From positions 1-64,000 of the forward strand of contig NZ_WHSB02000005.1 of the NCBI RefSeq assembly GCF_010994755.1: 64,000 nucleotides of DNA, written 5' to 3'. Below are positions 48,973-58,471 of this stretch, piece after piece. Every line of letters starts with the position of its first letter. The stretch's first letter is position 1. The DNA is from Shinella lacus (lineage in GTDB: Bacteria > Pseudomonadota > Alphaproteobacteria > Rhizobiales > Rhizobiaceae). Both the position numbers and the translations under genes were made by a program. The notes beneath the pieces were generated by a model, which saw nothing but the letters and a program-made list of their open reading frames with translations, was not told the origin of the DNA and searched no databases.

Positions 48973-49018
48973 GCAATTCCGGACGCAAAACCGCGTTTTG
49001 CCCTTTTGCTGGAATTGC
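48973..49018. repeat. short palindromic repeat, copy 2
   Basis: A 46-base imperfect palindrome, GCAATTCC...GGAATTGC, nearly identical to 43456-43499 except for the centre of the loop and one arm base. It ends two bases before the macroglobulin ribosome site. Confidence 0.75.
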
Positions 49019-49032
49019 TTGAGGAGGACTTG

Positions 49033-52000
49033 ATGTCTATGCGCGCATTCTTCGGTTTCTCGGCACTTCTTCTTATGGCCGTGGCCTCCCCTCCCCTTCC
49101 CGCCAGCGCCCAGGAGACGCGCACCGTCGTGACGACGGAAAACCGCGATTATTTCGGCTTTGATCTGCGCACCGTGCAGGACGTGACGCTGGACCAGTGC
49201 AAGGCCGACTGCGTCGACGACCTTTCCTGCCGCGCCTTCACCTACAATCCCAAGGTGAAATGGTGCTTCCTGAAGAGCGATTTCAACCAGCTCAACCCCT
49301 TCCAGGGCGCGATTGCCGGCAAGATCGTCAAGGCCGACACGGCAGCCGATATCGGCGCGCCGGCCGCCCTGCCGTTCATCACCGAATATATGATGAGCGA
49401 CGCCCGCTCCTTCCGCAACGGCCTGTCGCTTGCCGCCGACCAGCAGGGCCAGGGTGCTGAAAGCCTCGCCTCGCTTGGCCGCATCGAGACGGCATCCGGC
49501 CGCTTCGACTACGCGCTGACCGCCTTCAGGGGCGCCCTGTCGCTCGCGCCGGACGACTACTATCTCTGGATGGAGACGGCCGAGTCGATGGCGCGCGCCT
49601 TCAACAACAGCTATCTCGCCAGCCAGGGCGCGCTCGCCGCCATCAACGCCTATGAGCTCTCGCGCACGACCGAGACCCGCGCCAGGGCGCTCGCCGTGCT
49701 TGCCGACACGCTCGACAAGTCGAGCAACTACCGCGCCGGCATCAACGCCTACAAGGCGAGCCTGGACCTGAAGGACGACGTCGCGGTGCGCTCGGCCTAT
49801 CTGGGGCTTCGCGCGCGCCAGGGTTTCCGCATCGTCAACCACACGATCGATTCGGACAGCGCGACGCCGCGCGCTTGCGTCGAATTCTCCGAGCCGCTCG
49901 TCAAGTCGGGTGCCGACTACGCCTCCTTCGTCACGCTGGACGGTGCCGCTCCCAAGGCCGTGGACGCCAAGGACCGGCAGATCTGCGTCGAGGGCCTGAC
50001 CCATGGCCAGCGCTACAAGATCGCCTTCCGCCCCGGCCTGCCGTCCGCCGTCGACGAGCCGCTGGCATCCATGGTCGACCTCGACATCTACGTGCAGGAC
50101 CGCGCCTCCATGGTGCGCTTCACCGGCGACAGCTTCGTGCTGCCGGGCAGCGCGCGCCGCGGCATCCCGATCGTCTCGGTCAACACCGACAGCGCCGACC
50201 TGAAGCTCTACCGCGTGGGCGACCGCGCCATCGCCTCGCTGCTCGCCGACAGCCAGTTCCTCACGCAGCTCGACGGCTATTCGGCCGAACGCATCGAAAG
50301 CCAGAGCGGCCAGCTCGTCTGGCAGGGCAAGATCGACATTTCGCCAGAGCTCAACAAGGACGTCGTCACCAGCTTCCCGGTCGACGAGGCCCTGCCGGAG
50401 CGCAAGCCCGGCGTCTACGTGTTGACCGCCGCCGCCTCGAACGGCCGCACCAACGAATGGGAGGCGAAGGCCACCCAGTGGTTCGTCGTCTCCGACGTCG
50501 GCCTCACCACCTATGCCGGCACGGACGGCCTCAACGTCTTCGCCCGCTCGCTGGACAGTGCCGCACCCATCGACGGTGTCGAACTCCAGCTGATCGCCAA
50601 GAACAACGAAGTGCTCGGCACCGCGACGACCGATGCGGACGGCCGCGCGACCTTTACCGCCGGCCTGATGCGCGGCACCGCCGCCATGACGCCCGCCGTG
50701 ATCCTCGCGAAAAAGGGCGATTCGGACTTCGTCTTCCTCGACATGACGCGCGCCGGCTTCGACCTTTCCGACCGCGGCGTCACCGGCCGCCCGGCACCGG
50801 GCGCGATCGATGTGCTCGCCTGGACCGAGCGCGGCATCTACCGCGCCGGCGAGACGGTGCATGCGACGGCGCTTGCCCGCGACATCGAGGCGAATGCCGT
50901 CGAGAAACTGCCGCTCACCTTCGTCTTCAACCGGCCGGACGGCGTGGAAGATCGCCGCATCGTCAGCGACGGCGCAGCCCTCGGCGGCCATGCTGTGGAC
51001 CTGCCGCTGCAGGCCAACAGCATGCGCGGCACCTGGACCATGCAGGTCTATACCGACCCCAAGGGTACGGCGATCGGCGAAAAGCAGTTCCTCGTCGACG
51101 ATTTCGTGCCGGATCGCATCGAATTCGACATGACGAGTGAGGCCAAGGCCATCGAAACCGGCGTTCCGGCGCAGGTATCCGTGGAAGGCCGCTATCTCTA
51201 CGGCGCGCCAGGTGCGGGCCTGGAGATCGAGGGCGATGTCACGCTGAAGCCGACGCGCGCGGACACCGCTTATCCCGATTATGTCTTCGGTCTGGCGGAT
51301 GAAGAGGCGATCGAGGCCAGCAGCACGGCGCTGGTAGGCCTCGACGTGCTCGACGACGACGGCAAGGCGACCTTCGACGTCAATGTCACCGACCTGCCCG
51401 CGACGACGCAACGCCTCGAAGCGCTCGTGACGCTGCGCATGACGGAAGCCGGCGGGCGCGCCGTCGAGCGTTCGCTCACCCTGCCGGTCAAGGCGACCGG
51501 CCCGATGATCGGCATCAAGCCGGAGTTCAAGGACGAGCTTACGGAAAACAGCGTCGCGAATTTCAACGTCATCGCTGTTGGTGCCGATGGCGCAAAGCAG
51601 GTGATGCAGGGCATGCCCTGGAAGCTGCTCGCCGTCGAGCGGAACTACCAATGGTATCGCGACGGCAGCTCATGGCGGTATGAGCCGGTGCTTTCGACCA
51701 AGCAGTTGGCCAACGGTACTGTCGATGCCACGGTAGATGGCGGCCAGATCTCGGTTCCCGTCACCTGGGGCCGCTACCGCCTGGAAGTGGAAAGCGCCGA
51801 GCCGGACGGCCCGGCCACCAGCATCGAATTCGATGCTGGCTGGTACGTCGCCGCCACCTCGACGGAAACGCCCGACGCGCTGGAAATCTCGCTCGACAAA
51901 GAAAACTATACGGTCGGCGACACGGCGAAGCTGAAGATTTCGCCGCGCCATGCCGGCCAGGTTCTCATCACCATCGGCGCCGAAAGCCTGATCGCCACCC

Positions 52001-54489
52001 AGACCGCCGCCATCGGCGCCGAGGGCGGCGAGGTGGAAATCCCGATCACCGAGGAATGGGGCCCCGGCTCCTACGTCACCGCGACGCTGTTCCGCCCCGG
52101 TGCGGACCGCGAAAGCCGCATGCCGATGCGCGCGATCGGCATCACCTGGCTGAAGGTCGACCCCGCGGAGCGCAAGCTCAACGTCGCGCTCGACGTGCCG
52201 GAAAAGACGCTGCCGCGCCAGGCGCTCGAAATCTCGCTCCAGGTCGCCGGTGCGGGCGCCAACGAGGACGCCTATGTCACGGTTGCCGCCGTCGACGTCG
52301 GTATCCTCAACCTCACCCGCTATGAAGCGCCCGATCCGGCCGGCTGGTACTTTGGCCAGCGCCGCCTCGGCATGGAAATCCGCGACCTCTACGGCCGCCT
52401 GATCGACGGCTCGCTCGGCGCCACCGGGCGGCTGCGCACCGGCGGCGACGGCGGCGAAGGCGCTCTCCAGGGCAACCCGCCGACCGAAAAGCTCGTCGCC
52501 TTCTTCTCCGGCCCCGTAAAGCTCGACGCGGAAGGCAAGGCCAAGGTCAGCTTCGACATTCCGCAGTTCAACGGCACGGCCCGCCTCATGGCCGTCGCCT
52601 GGACGAAGACCGGTGTCGGCAGCGCCACGAAGGATGTCATCATCCGCGATCCGGTCGTCGTGACCGCCAGCCTGCCGAAGTTCCTCTCCCCCGGGGACCG
52701 CGCCGACCTGAGGCTCGACATCGCCAACACGGATGCGCCTGCCGGCGACTACACGGTCGAGATCACGCACAATGCGTCGGTGATGGTCGAGCAGACCGGC
52801 ACCGGCCAGACTCTGCGCCTCGAACCCGGTGCAAAGTCCGCGCTCACCCTGCCGCTGATCGGCGGCGAGGTCGGCGACGGCGTCGTCACCGTAAAACTCT
52901 CGAACGGTGCGGGCATGTCGCTCGAACAGGCGCTCAACATTCCGGTGCGCCCGGCCGCCATGCCGATCACCACGCGCCGGCCGATCGAGATCGCCGCAAA
53001 CGGCAGCCTTACGATCGACGACCAATTGCTCGCCGACAGCCAGCTTGCCGGCGCCTCCGTCAGCCTCAGCGTCTCGCGCGCTGCCGCCTTCGACATCCCG
53101 GCACTGCTGATGGCGCTCGACCGCTACCCCTATGGCTGCGCCGAGCAGACGACGAGCCGCGCCCTGCCGCTGCTCTATCTCAGCGAGCTCTCCAAGCAAT
53201 CCGGCCTGCCGGAAGACACGGAGACGCAGAAGCGCGTGCAGGATGCGATCTACCGCGTGCTCGCCTATCAGTCGTCTTCGGGCAGCTTCGGCCTCTGGGG
53301 TCCGGGTTACGGCGATCTCTGGCTCGATTCCTTCGTCACCGACTTCCTGACGCGGGCCCGCGAACAGAAGTTCGACGTGCCGGAGCAGGCCATGCTTCAG
53401 GCGCTCTCAAACCTGCAGAACGCCATCTCCTACGACGTGAATGTCACCAACCAGGGCAACGAGATCGCCTATGCGCTCTACGTGCTTGCCCGCAACCGCA
53501 AGGCCGCGATCAGCGACCTGCGCTACTATGCCGACACGAAGCTCTCGGAGTTTTCCTCGCCGCTGTCGCGCGCCCATCTTGCCGCAGCGCTTGGCCTCTA
53601 TGGCGATGCCCAGCGTTCGATGACGATCTTTTCGAATGCGCTCGGCCTCTCGCGCGACAGCATCCTGAACGCCAGCCTCTCGCGCAACGATTATGGTTCT
53701 TCGCTGCGTGACGGGGCCGCCGTTCTGGCGCTCGCCGCCGAAGCCCGTCCGGTTCCGGACATCATTCCGCAACTGACGAAGATCGTCGCCAAGCAATGGG
53801 AAGAAAAGCGCTGGACCAGCACGCAGGAACAGACCTGGATGCTGCTTGCCGCCCGCTCCGTGAAGGACGCCGACAAGGACCTGAAGCTTGAAATCAACGG
53901 CGTCGCCCGCGATGGCGGCTATGCCGCGCAGATGACCGGCAAGGCCCTGCTTGAAAACCCGCTGACGGTCGCCAACCGCACCGGCGAGCCGGTCTCGGCC
54001 GTGCTCACCACCGTCGCGGCCCCGGTGGACCCGCTGCCGGCCGGCGGCGACGGCTTTGCCATCGAGCGCACCTATTACACGCTCGACGGCGAGGAGGCGA
54101 ACGTCTCCGAGGCGACCCAAAACGAGCGTTACGTCGTGGTGCTGAAGGTGACGGAGAGCAACGACTGGCCGTCACGCATCATCATCACGGACCTGCTGCC
54201 GGCCGGCTTCGAGATCGACAATCCGAGCCTCGTCGACAGCGCGAAACTGGCGAATTTCGACTGGGTCGGCGAAGTGGAGCCGGCGCATACGGAGTTCCGC
54301 TATGATCGTTTCGTCGCTGCCTTCAACCGCAGCGGGGGCGATACCCGCGAAGTGACGCTCGCCTATGTCGTGCGCGCCGTCACCCCCGGTACCTATGACC
54401 ATCCGGCCGCGCAGGTGGAGGACATGTACCGTCCGCAATACTCCGCCCGCACGGCGACCGGCCGCATGCAGGTCGTCAAGGCCGAGTAA
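49033..54489 (+). CDS. bacterial alpha-2-macroglobulin family protein
   Basis: An 1818-residue periplasmic or outer-membrane-exposed protease trap. A signal peptide (MSMRAFFGFSALLLMAVASP to PASAQ) leads into a PAN/Apple-like domain with C56, C60, C66 and C78. TPR-like helices (about 125-260) and a series of macroglobulin beta domains follow. The thioester motif C1369-A-E-Q1372 in RYPYGCAEQTTS is intact, so the protein can bind attacking proteases covalently. I see no lipobox, unlike E. coli YfhM. ATG 49033 follows GAGGAGG. pbpC starts 12 bases later, the usual pairing. Confidence 0.95.
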   Translation: MSMRAFFGFSALLLMAVASPPLPASAQETRTVVTTENRDYFGFDLRTVQDVTLDQCKADCVDDLSCRAFTYNPKVKWCFLKSDFNQLNPFQGAIAGKIVKADTAADIGAPAALPFITEYMMSDARSFRNGLSLAADQQGQGAESLASLGRIETASGRFDYALTAFRGALSLAPDDYYLWMETAESMARAFNNSYLASQGALAAINAYELSRTTETRARALAVLADTLDKSSNYRAGINAYKASLDLKDDVAVRSAYLGLRARQGFRIVNHTIDSDSATPRACVEFSEPLVKSGADYASFVTLDGAAPKAVDAKDRQICVEGLTHGQRYKIAFRPGLPSAVDEPLASMVDLDIYVQDRASMVRFTGDSFVLPGSARRGIPIVSVNTDSADLKLYRVGDRAIASLLADSQFLTQLDGYSAERIESQSGQLVWQGKIDISPELNKDVVTSFPVDEALPERKPGVYVLTAAASNGRTNEWEAKATQWFVVSDVGLTTYAGTDGLNVFARSLDSAAPIDGVELQLIAKNNEVLGTATTDADGRATFTAGLMRGTAAMTPAVILAKKGDSDFVFLDMTRAGFDLSDRGVTGRPAPGAIDVLAWTERGIYRAGETVHATALARDIEANAVEKLPLTFVFNRPDGVEDRRIVSDGAALGGHAVDLPLQANSMRGTWTMQVYTDPKGTAIGEKQFLVDDFVPDRIEFDMTSEAKAIETGVPAQVSVEGRYLYGAPGAGLEIEGDVTLKPTRADTAYPDYVFGLADEEAIEASSTALVGLDVLDDDGKATFDVNVTDLPATTQRLEALVTLRMTEAGGRAVERSLTLPVKATGPMIGIKPEFKDELTENSVANFNVIAVGADGAKQVMQGMPWKLLAVERNYQWYRDGSSWRYEPVLSTKQLANGTVDATVDGGQISVPVTWGRYRLEVESAEPDGPATSIEFDAGWYVAATSTETPDALEISLDKENYTVGDTAKLKISPRHAGQVLITIGAESLIATQTAAIGAEGGEVEIPITEEWGPGSYVTATLFRPGADRESRMPMRAIGITWLKVDPAERKLNVALDVPEKTLPRQALEISLQVAGAGANEDAYVTVAAVDVGILNLTRYEAPDPAGWYFGQRRLGMEIRDLYGRLIDGSLGATGRLRTGGDGGEGALQGNPPTEKLVAFFSGPVKLDAEGKAKVSFDIPQFNGTARLMAVAWTKTGVGSATKDVIIRDPVVVTASLPKFLSPGDRADLRLDIANTDAPAGDYTVEITHNASVMVEQTGTGQTLRLEPGAKSALTLPLIGGEVGDGVVTVKLSNGAGMSLEQALNIPVRPAAMPITTRRPIEIAANGSLTIDDQLLADSQLAGASVSLSVSRAAAFDIPALLMALDRYPYGCAEQTTSRALPLLYLSELSKQSGLPEDTETQKRVQDAIYRVLAYQSSSGSFGLWGPGYGDLWLDSFVTDFLTRAREQKFDVPEQAMLQALSNLQNAISYDVNVTNQGNEIAYALYVLARNRKAAISDLRYYADTKLSEFSSPLSRAHLAAALGLYGDAQRSMTIFSNALGLSRDSILNASLSRNDYGSSLRDGAAVLALAAEARPVPDIIPQLTKIVAKQWEEKRWTSTQEQTWMLLAARSVKDADKDLKLEINGVARDGGYAAQMTGKALLENPLTVANRTGEPVSAVLTTVAAPVDPLPAGGDGFAIERTYYTLDGEEANVSEATQNERYVVVLKVTESNDWPSRIIITDLLPAGFEIDNPSLVDSAKLANFDWVGEVEPAHTEFRYDRFVAAFNRSGGDTREVTLAYVVRAVTPGTYDHPAAQVEDMYRPQYSARTATGRMQVVKAE

Positions 54490-54501
54490 GAGGACCAGTC
54501 C

Positions 54502-56586
54502 ATGGCGCTCTGGCGCAAGCTCGTTATCGGCTCCCTTGGCGGGGCGGCGTCCATCGCCGCCCTCGCCTTCGGCCTCGACTATGCCGACAAGGCTTATCCG
54601 CCGCCGATCGCGGTTGCCGGCACCGTGTCCAAGGAAGTGCTTGACCGCGACGGCCGGCTGCTGCGCGCCTTCGCCACGCCGGATGGCCTCTGGCGGCTGA
54701 AGACCACGGCGGCCGATGTCGACCCGCAGTTCCTGCGCATGCTCGTCGCCTATGAGGACCGGCGCTTTAACGAGCACGCCGGCATCGACCCGCTGGCGCT
54801 GCTGCGCGCCGCCGGGCAGTTCGTCACCAACGGCCGCATCGTTTCGGGCGCCTCGACGCTCTCCATGCAGGTCGCCCGCCTGATCGAGCCGCGCGAAAAC
54901 CGCTCGATGCTGGCGAAACTGCGCCAGATGGCCCGCGCCATCCAGCTCGAACGGCGGCTCTCCAAGGCGGAAATCCTCGATCTCTACCTGACGCTCGCCC
55001 CCTATGGCGGCAATCTGGAAGGGGTTCGCGCCGCAAGCCTCGCCTGGTTCGGCAAGGAGCCGAAGCGGCTTTCGGTGGCCGAGGCCGCCCTGCTCGTCGC
55101 CCTGCCGCAGCTTCCGGAAAAGCGCCGGCCGGACCGGCACCGTGCGGTGGCGGAAAAGGCCCGCGAGCGCGTGCTGAACCGCATGGCGGTCTCCGAGATC
55201 ATCGGCGAGGGCGAGGCGGAACGCGCCTCCGCCGAAGCCGTGCCGGATCGTCGTCGCCAGCTCCCCTCCTATGCCGCCCATCTTTCCGAAATGGCGCTGC
55301 GCAAGGACCCGAAGGCGACCGAACACAGGACGACGCTTGACCGCACGGTGCAGGACGGGCTGGAAACCGTCGCCCGCGAGGCCGCCGAACGACTCGGCGC
55401 GAAAATCTCGATCGCCATGGTGATGGCGGATGCCCGCACCGGCGAGATTCTCGGCGAGGTCGGCTCGGCGGACTACTTTGATGGCAGCCGCGCCGGCTGG
55501 ATCGACATGACGCGCATCCGCCGCTCGCCCGGTTCCGCGCTGAAACCCTTCATCTATGGGCTTGCCTTCGAGGAGGGCCTGGTCGCACAGGAGACGATCG
55601 TCGAGGATCGGCCGTCCGACTTTTCCGGTTATCGCCCGCGCAATTTCGACATGACCTATCAAGGTGATGTCAGTGTGCGCAAAGCGCTGCAACTGTCGTT
55701 GAACGTGCCCGCCGTGCGCCTGCTGGAGGCTGTCGGCCCGACGCGGCTGATGGTGCGCTTCCGTCGCGCCGAGGTGCATGCGGAACTGCCGCCGGGCGAA
55801 ACGCCGGGGCTCGCGATCGGCCTTGGCGGCGTTGGCGTGACGCTGCGCGAGCTCACCCAGCTCTATGCGGCGCTCGCCAATCGCGGCATGCCGGTGCGGC
55901 TCGGCGACGGCATTTCGCGCAACGCGTCGCAAATCGAGGGCGAACCGCTGCTCGACCCCGTCGCCACCTGGCAGGTTTCCGACGTGCTTTCCGGCGTCAC
56001 CCCGCCGACCGGCAGCCGCCGCCTCGGCATCGCTTACAAGACCGGCACCAGCTACGGCTACCGCGACGCCTGGTCCGTCGGCTACGATGGCCGCCATGTG
56101 CTCGGCGTCTGGGTCGGCCGTGCCGATAACGGCGCCGTGCCCGGCCTGACCGGCTATGGCGCCGCCGCCCCCATCCTTTTCGAGGCCTTCTCGCGCTCCG
56201 GCATCGCCATCACCGCGCTCCCGCGCGCGCCGTCCGGCGCCGTGCGCATCGCGCAGGCCGAACTGCCCGCCAGCCTGCGCCGCTTCTCCACCACGACGGG
56301 CGGCCTCGTCGCAACGGTGGCGCGCGAGCCGGCGCCGGAAATCATCTACCCGCCGGAAGGCGCCCATGTGGAACTCGGCGCCACCACGAGCACGGATATC
56401 TCACCGCTCGTGCTGAAGCTGCAAGGCGGCCGCGCGCCCTTCCGCTGGCTCGCCAACGGCAAGGTCCTGCCGGACGCCTCCCGCCGGCGCACGACGCAGT
56501 GGATGCCGGAAGGTGCCGGTTTCTCGACGCTGACGGTGATCGACGCGGCTGGGCGGGCGGCGAGCGTTCGGGTGTTCATCGAGTAG
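54502..56586 (+). CDS. pbpC: penicillin-binding protein 1C
   Basis: A 694-residue bifunctional peptidoglycan synthase. An N-terminal span is followed by a glycosyltransferase domain (Glu85 in YEDRRFNEHAGID; VSGASTLSMQVARLI) and a transpeptidase domain: S345-x-x-K348 in SPGSALKP, S399-L-N401, and K513-T-G515. The C-terminal 90 residues match the PBP1C-specific BiPBP_C domain. It is thought to repair cell wall where the partner macroglobulin traps proteases. It ends before a palindromic repeat. Confidence 0.95.
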   Translation: MALWRKLVIGSLGGAASIAALAFGLDYADKAYPPPIAVAGTVSKEVLDRDGRLLRAFATPDGLWRLKTTAADVDPQFLRMLVAYEDRRFNEHAGIDPLALLRAAGQFVTNGRIVSGASTLSMQVARLIEPRENRSMLAKLRQMARAIQLERRLSKAEILDLYLTLAPYGGNLEGVRAASLAWFGKEPKRLSVAEAALLVALPQLPEKRRPDRHRAVAEKARERVLNRMAVSEIIGEGEAERASAEAVPDRRRQLPSYAAHLSEMALRKDPKATEHRTTLDRTVQDGLETVAREAAERLGAKISIAMVMADARTGEILGEVGSADYFDGSRAGWIDMTRIRRSPGSALKPFIYGLAFEEGLVAQETIVEDRPSDFSGYRPRNFDMTYQGDVSVRKALQLSLNVPAVRLLEAVGPTRLMVRFRRAEVHAELPPGETPGLAIGLGGVGVTLRELTQLYAALANRGMPVRLGDGISRNASQIEGEPLLDPVATWQVSDVLSGVTPPTGSRRLGIAYKTGTSYGYRDAWSVGYDGRHVLGVWVGRADNGAVPGLTGYGAAAPILFEAFSRSGIAITALPRAPSGAVRIAQAELPASLRRFSTTTGGLVATVAREPAPEIIYPPEGAHVELGATTSTDISPLVLKLQGGRAPFRWLANGKVLPDASRRRTTQWMPEGAGFSTLTVIDAAGRAASVRVFIE

Positions 56587-56598
56587 CGAGGCCGCAAA

Positions 56599-56737
56599 GC
56601 CCCTCATCCGGCCTGCCGGCCACCTTCTCCCCGTAAACGGGGCGAAGGAGATGTGCCGCGCCGGCTTCCCATCCAAAAGCGTTACGTGGGCCACGTCCCC
56701 TCTCCCTGCTTGCGGGGAGAGGGTTAGGGTGAGGGGC
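56599..56737. repeat. composite palindromic repeat (RIME/Bru-RS type)
   Basis: Outer arms GCCCCTCATCC (56599-56609) and GGGTGAGGGGC (ending 56737) enclose two smaller palindromes, CCTTCTCCCCGT...GGGGCGAAGG and CCTCTCCC...GGGGAGAGG. This 139-base mosaic is typical of intergenic repeats in Rhizobiaceae and Brucella. It lies between convergent pbpC and liuC. Confidence 0.8.
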
Positions 56738-56757
56738 AAAGCCAGGACCGCAGGGCG

Positions 56758-57558
56758 TTATTTCGTTGTATCCCCCGGCACCCACCCCGGCTTGCGCTTC
56801 TCCAGAAACGCCGCAATTCCCTCCGCCGCTTCCGGCGTTTCCCAGGTATCGGCAAGCCGCGTCAGCGTCATCTCGATCACCTTCTCGTCGATCGGCGGAG
56901 CCAGCGCGTGCGCCAGCGCCTTGGTGGCCGCCACCGCTTCAGGAGAGGCCGCGAAATAGGGCGTGATCTCCGCCTCGATCGCCCCATCCAGTTCGTCACC
57001 CGCGGCGACACCGCTGACGAGCCCGATGCCACGCGCGGTCGGCGCGTCGAACAGGCGAGCGGAGGTGGCGAAGCGCAGCAGGGCCGCGGGGCCGATGCGG
57101 GCGGCGACATAGGGGCTGATCGTTGCGGGGATAAGGCCGAGGCGGGTTTCCGTCAGGCCGAAGCGGGCGCCTTCCACGGCGATCGCCGCGTCGCAAACGC
57201 TGATCAGGCCGACGCCGCCACCATAGGCCTGGCCGTTGACGCGGGCGATCAACGGTTTCGGCAGGTCGCGCAGCGCCTTCAGCATCAAGGCGAGCCGGCG
57301 CGCCTCCGCGATGCGCGCCTCGCGGGTGGCGGCCATCTGCTCCTTCATCCAGTTCAGGTCGCCGCCCGCGCAAAAACTCTCGCCCTCGCCTGTCAGCACG
57401 ACGACGCGCACCGCCTTGTCCTCGCCCAGCAGGCTCGCGACGGCCGTCAATTCGCGGATCATCAGGCCCGAAAGCGCATTGTGCTGCGCGTGGCGGCGAA
57501 GCGTCAGCGATGCCACGCCGCGCCGATCGACGGATATGGAAATCGTTTCGAAATGCAT
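56758..57558 (-). CDS. liuC: enoyl-CoA hydratase family protein, probable methylglutaconyl-CoA hydratase
   Basis: A 266-residue crotonase. The oxyanion-hole region reads SFCAGGDLNWMKEQM and the second motif is NGQAYGGGVGLISVCDAAIA, with the catalytic Glu in FGLTETRLGLIPATI. Its position after hmgL in a leucine-degradation operon points to hydration of 3-methylglutaconyl-CoA to HMG-CoA. The start at 57558 is set by GAGGAGG; longer open frame upstream overlaps hmgL and is not used. Last gene of the operon. Confidence 0.88.
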   Translation of the reverse strand: MHFETISISVDRRGVASLTLRRHAQHNALSGLMIRELTAVASLLGEDKAVRVVVLTGEGESFCAGGDLNWMKEQMAATREARIAEARRLALMLKALRDLPKPLIARVNGQAYGGGVGLISVCDAAIAVEGARFGLTETRLGLIPATISPYVAARIGPAALLRFATSARLFDAPTARGIGLVSGVAAGDELDGAIEAEITPYFAASPEAVAATKALAHALAPPIDEKVIEMTLTRLADTWETPEAAEGIAAFLEKRKPGWVPGDTTK

Positions 57559-57595
57559 TGGCTGTACCTCCTCTGCGCAGTGCGGGCGCAAATCG

Positions 57596-58471
57596 CTAGG
57601 CACTTTTCCTGGCGGTGCTCTTGCCGGTGATCTGCCGGGCAAAGGCCGCGGCCGCCGCCAGTTTCTCCCGGTCGAGCCCTGTCTCGTATCCCTCGGCCGC
57701 CAGCATGTCGGCGACGGCGAGCGTATCAACATTGCCGCGTGCGCCCGGCGCATAGGGGCAGCCGCCGAGCCCGCCGACCGAGGCGTCGAAGACGGTGAGC
57801 CCGTGATCGAGCGCCACGCGGATATTGTCGAGCGCCAGCCCGTTCGTATCGTGGAAATGGCCGGCGAGATTTTCCGGAAAGGCGACGGCGAGCACGACAT
57901 CCAGCATGGCCGCAACCTCGCCCGGCTTGGCGCGGCCGATCGTATCGCCAAGGCTCACCTCGTGGCAGCCGAGACGCAGGAGCTGTCCGGTGACACGCGC
58001 CACCGCGCAAGGCTCCACCGGGCCATCATAGGGGCACTGCACGACGCAACTGACATAACCGCGCAGCGGAATGCCGTCCGCCTTTGCCGCTTCGGCGACC
58101 GGCCGGGCGCGCTCGATGCTTTCGGCGATCGAGCAGTTGAGATTGGCGCGGGAAAAGCCTTCGGAGGCCGAGAGGAAGACGGCAACCTCGTCGACGCCGG
58201 CGGCCTTCGCCGCCTCGTAGCCCTTCATGTTGGGCACCAGCGCCGCATAGGAAAGGCCCGGCCGGCGCGCGATGCCGGCCATCACCTTGGCGCCATCGGC
58301 AAGCTGCGGCACCCATTTGGGGCTGACGAAACTCGTCGCCTCGATGCGCTGGAAGCCGCAATCCGACAAGAGGTCGATCAGCGCGATCTTGTCGGCAGAC
58401 GGGATGATCGCCTTCTCGTTCTGCAACCCGTCGCGGGCCGCCATCTCGACGATTTCGATGCGCCGGCTCAT
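57596..58471 (-). CDS. hydroxymethylglutaryl-CoA lyase
   Basis: A 291-residue TIM-barrel lyase splitting HMG-CoA into acetoacetate and acetyl-CoA, the last step of leucine breakdown. The family motifs are EMAARDGLQNEK near the start, GHFHDTNGLALDN (metal-binding His pair) and VGGLGGCPYAPGARGN with the catalytic Cys. Its start overlaps the end of mccA by four bases, showing tight coupling. Often named mvaB, hmgL or liuE. Confidence 0.96.
   Translation of the reverse strand: MSRRIEIVEMAARDGLQNEKAIIPSADKIALIDLLSDCGFQRIEATSFVSPKWVPQLADGAKVMAGIARRPGLSYAALVPNMKGYEAAKAAGVDEVAVFLSASEGFSRANLNCSIAESIERARPVAEAAKADGIPLRGYVSCVVQCPYDGPVEPCAVARVTGQLLRLGCHEVSLGDTIGRAKPGEVAAMLDVVLAVAFPENLAGHFHDTNGLALDNIRVALDHGLTVFDASVGGLGGCPYAPGARGNVDTLAVADMLAAEGYETGLDREKLAAAAAFARQITGKSTARKSA

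Larger units (their letters stand above)
48418..49032. other. 615-base gene-free divergent region
   Basis: Between the AEC and alpha-2-macroglobulin genes lie, in order, an AEC leader, a minus-strand terminator (48538-48564) with a structured candidate RNA behind it, a CtrA-like box (48731-48745), two palindromic repeats (48916-48958, 48973-49018), and the ribosome site GAGGAGG (49021-49027) of the macroglobulin gene. A long open frame from 48727 into that gene has no good start and is not taken as coding. Confidence 0.6.

Noticed and set aside
48727-49032. 102-codon N-terminal extension of the macroglobulin
   Set aside because: It runs through a CtrA-like box and two intergenic repeats and would put the signal peptide in the middle of the chain; ATG 49033 has a strong ribosome site.
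48955-51651. 898-codon open frame antisense to the macroglobulin gene
   Set aside because: Shadow of a clear protein-coding gene; Arg/Gly/Val-rich without motifs.
54172-56367. 731-codon open frame antisense to pbpC
   Set aside because: No domain, no start signal; all PBP1C motifs are on the plus strand.
57559-57951. 131-codon N-terminal extension of liuC
   Set aside because: It overlaps hmgL in another frame and lacks crotonase similarity; GAGGAGG marks the start at 57558.
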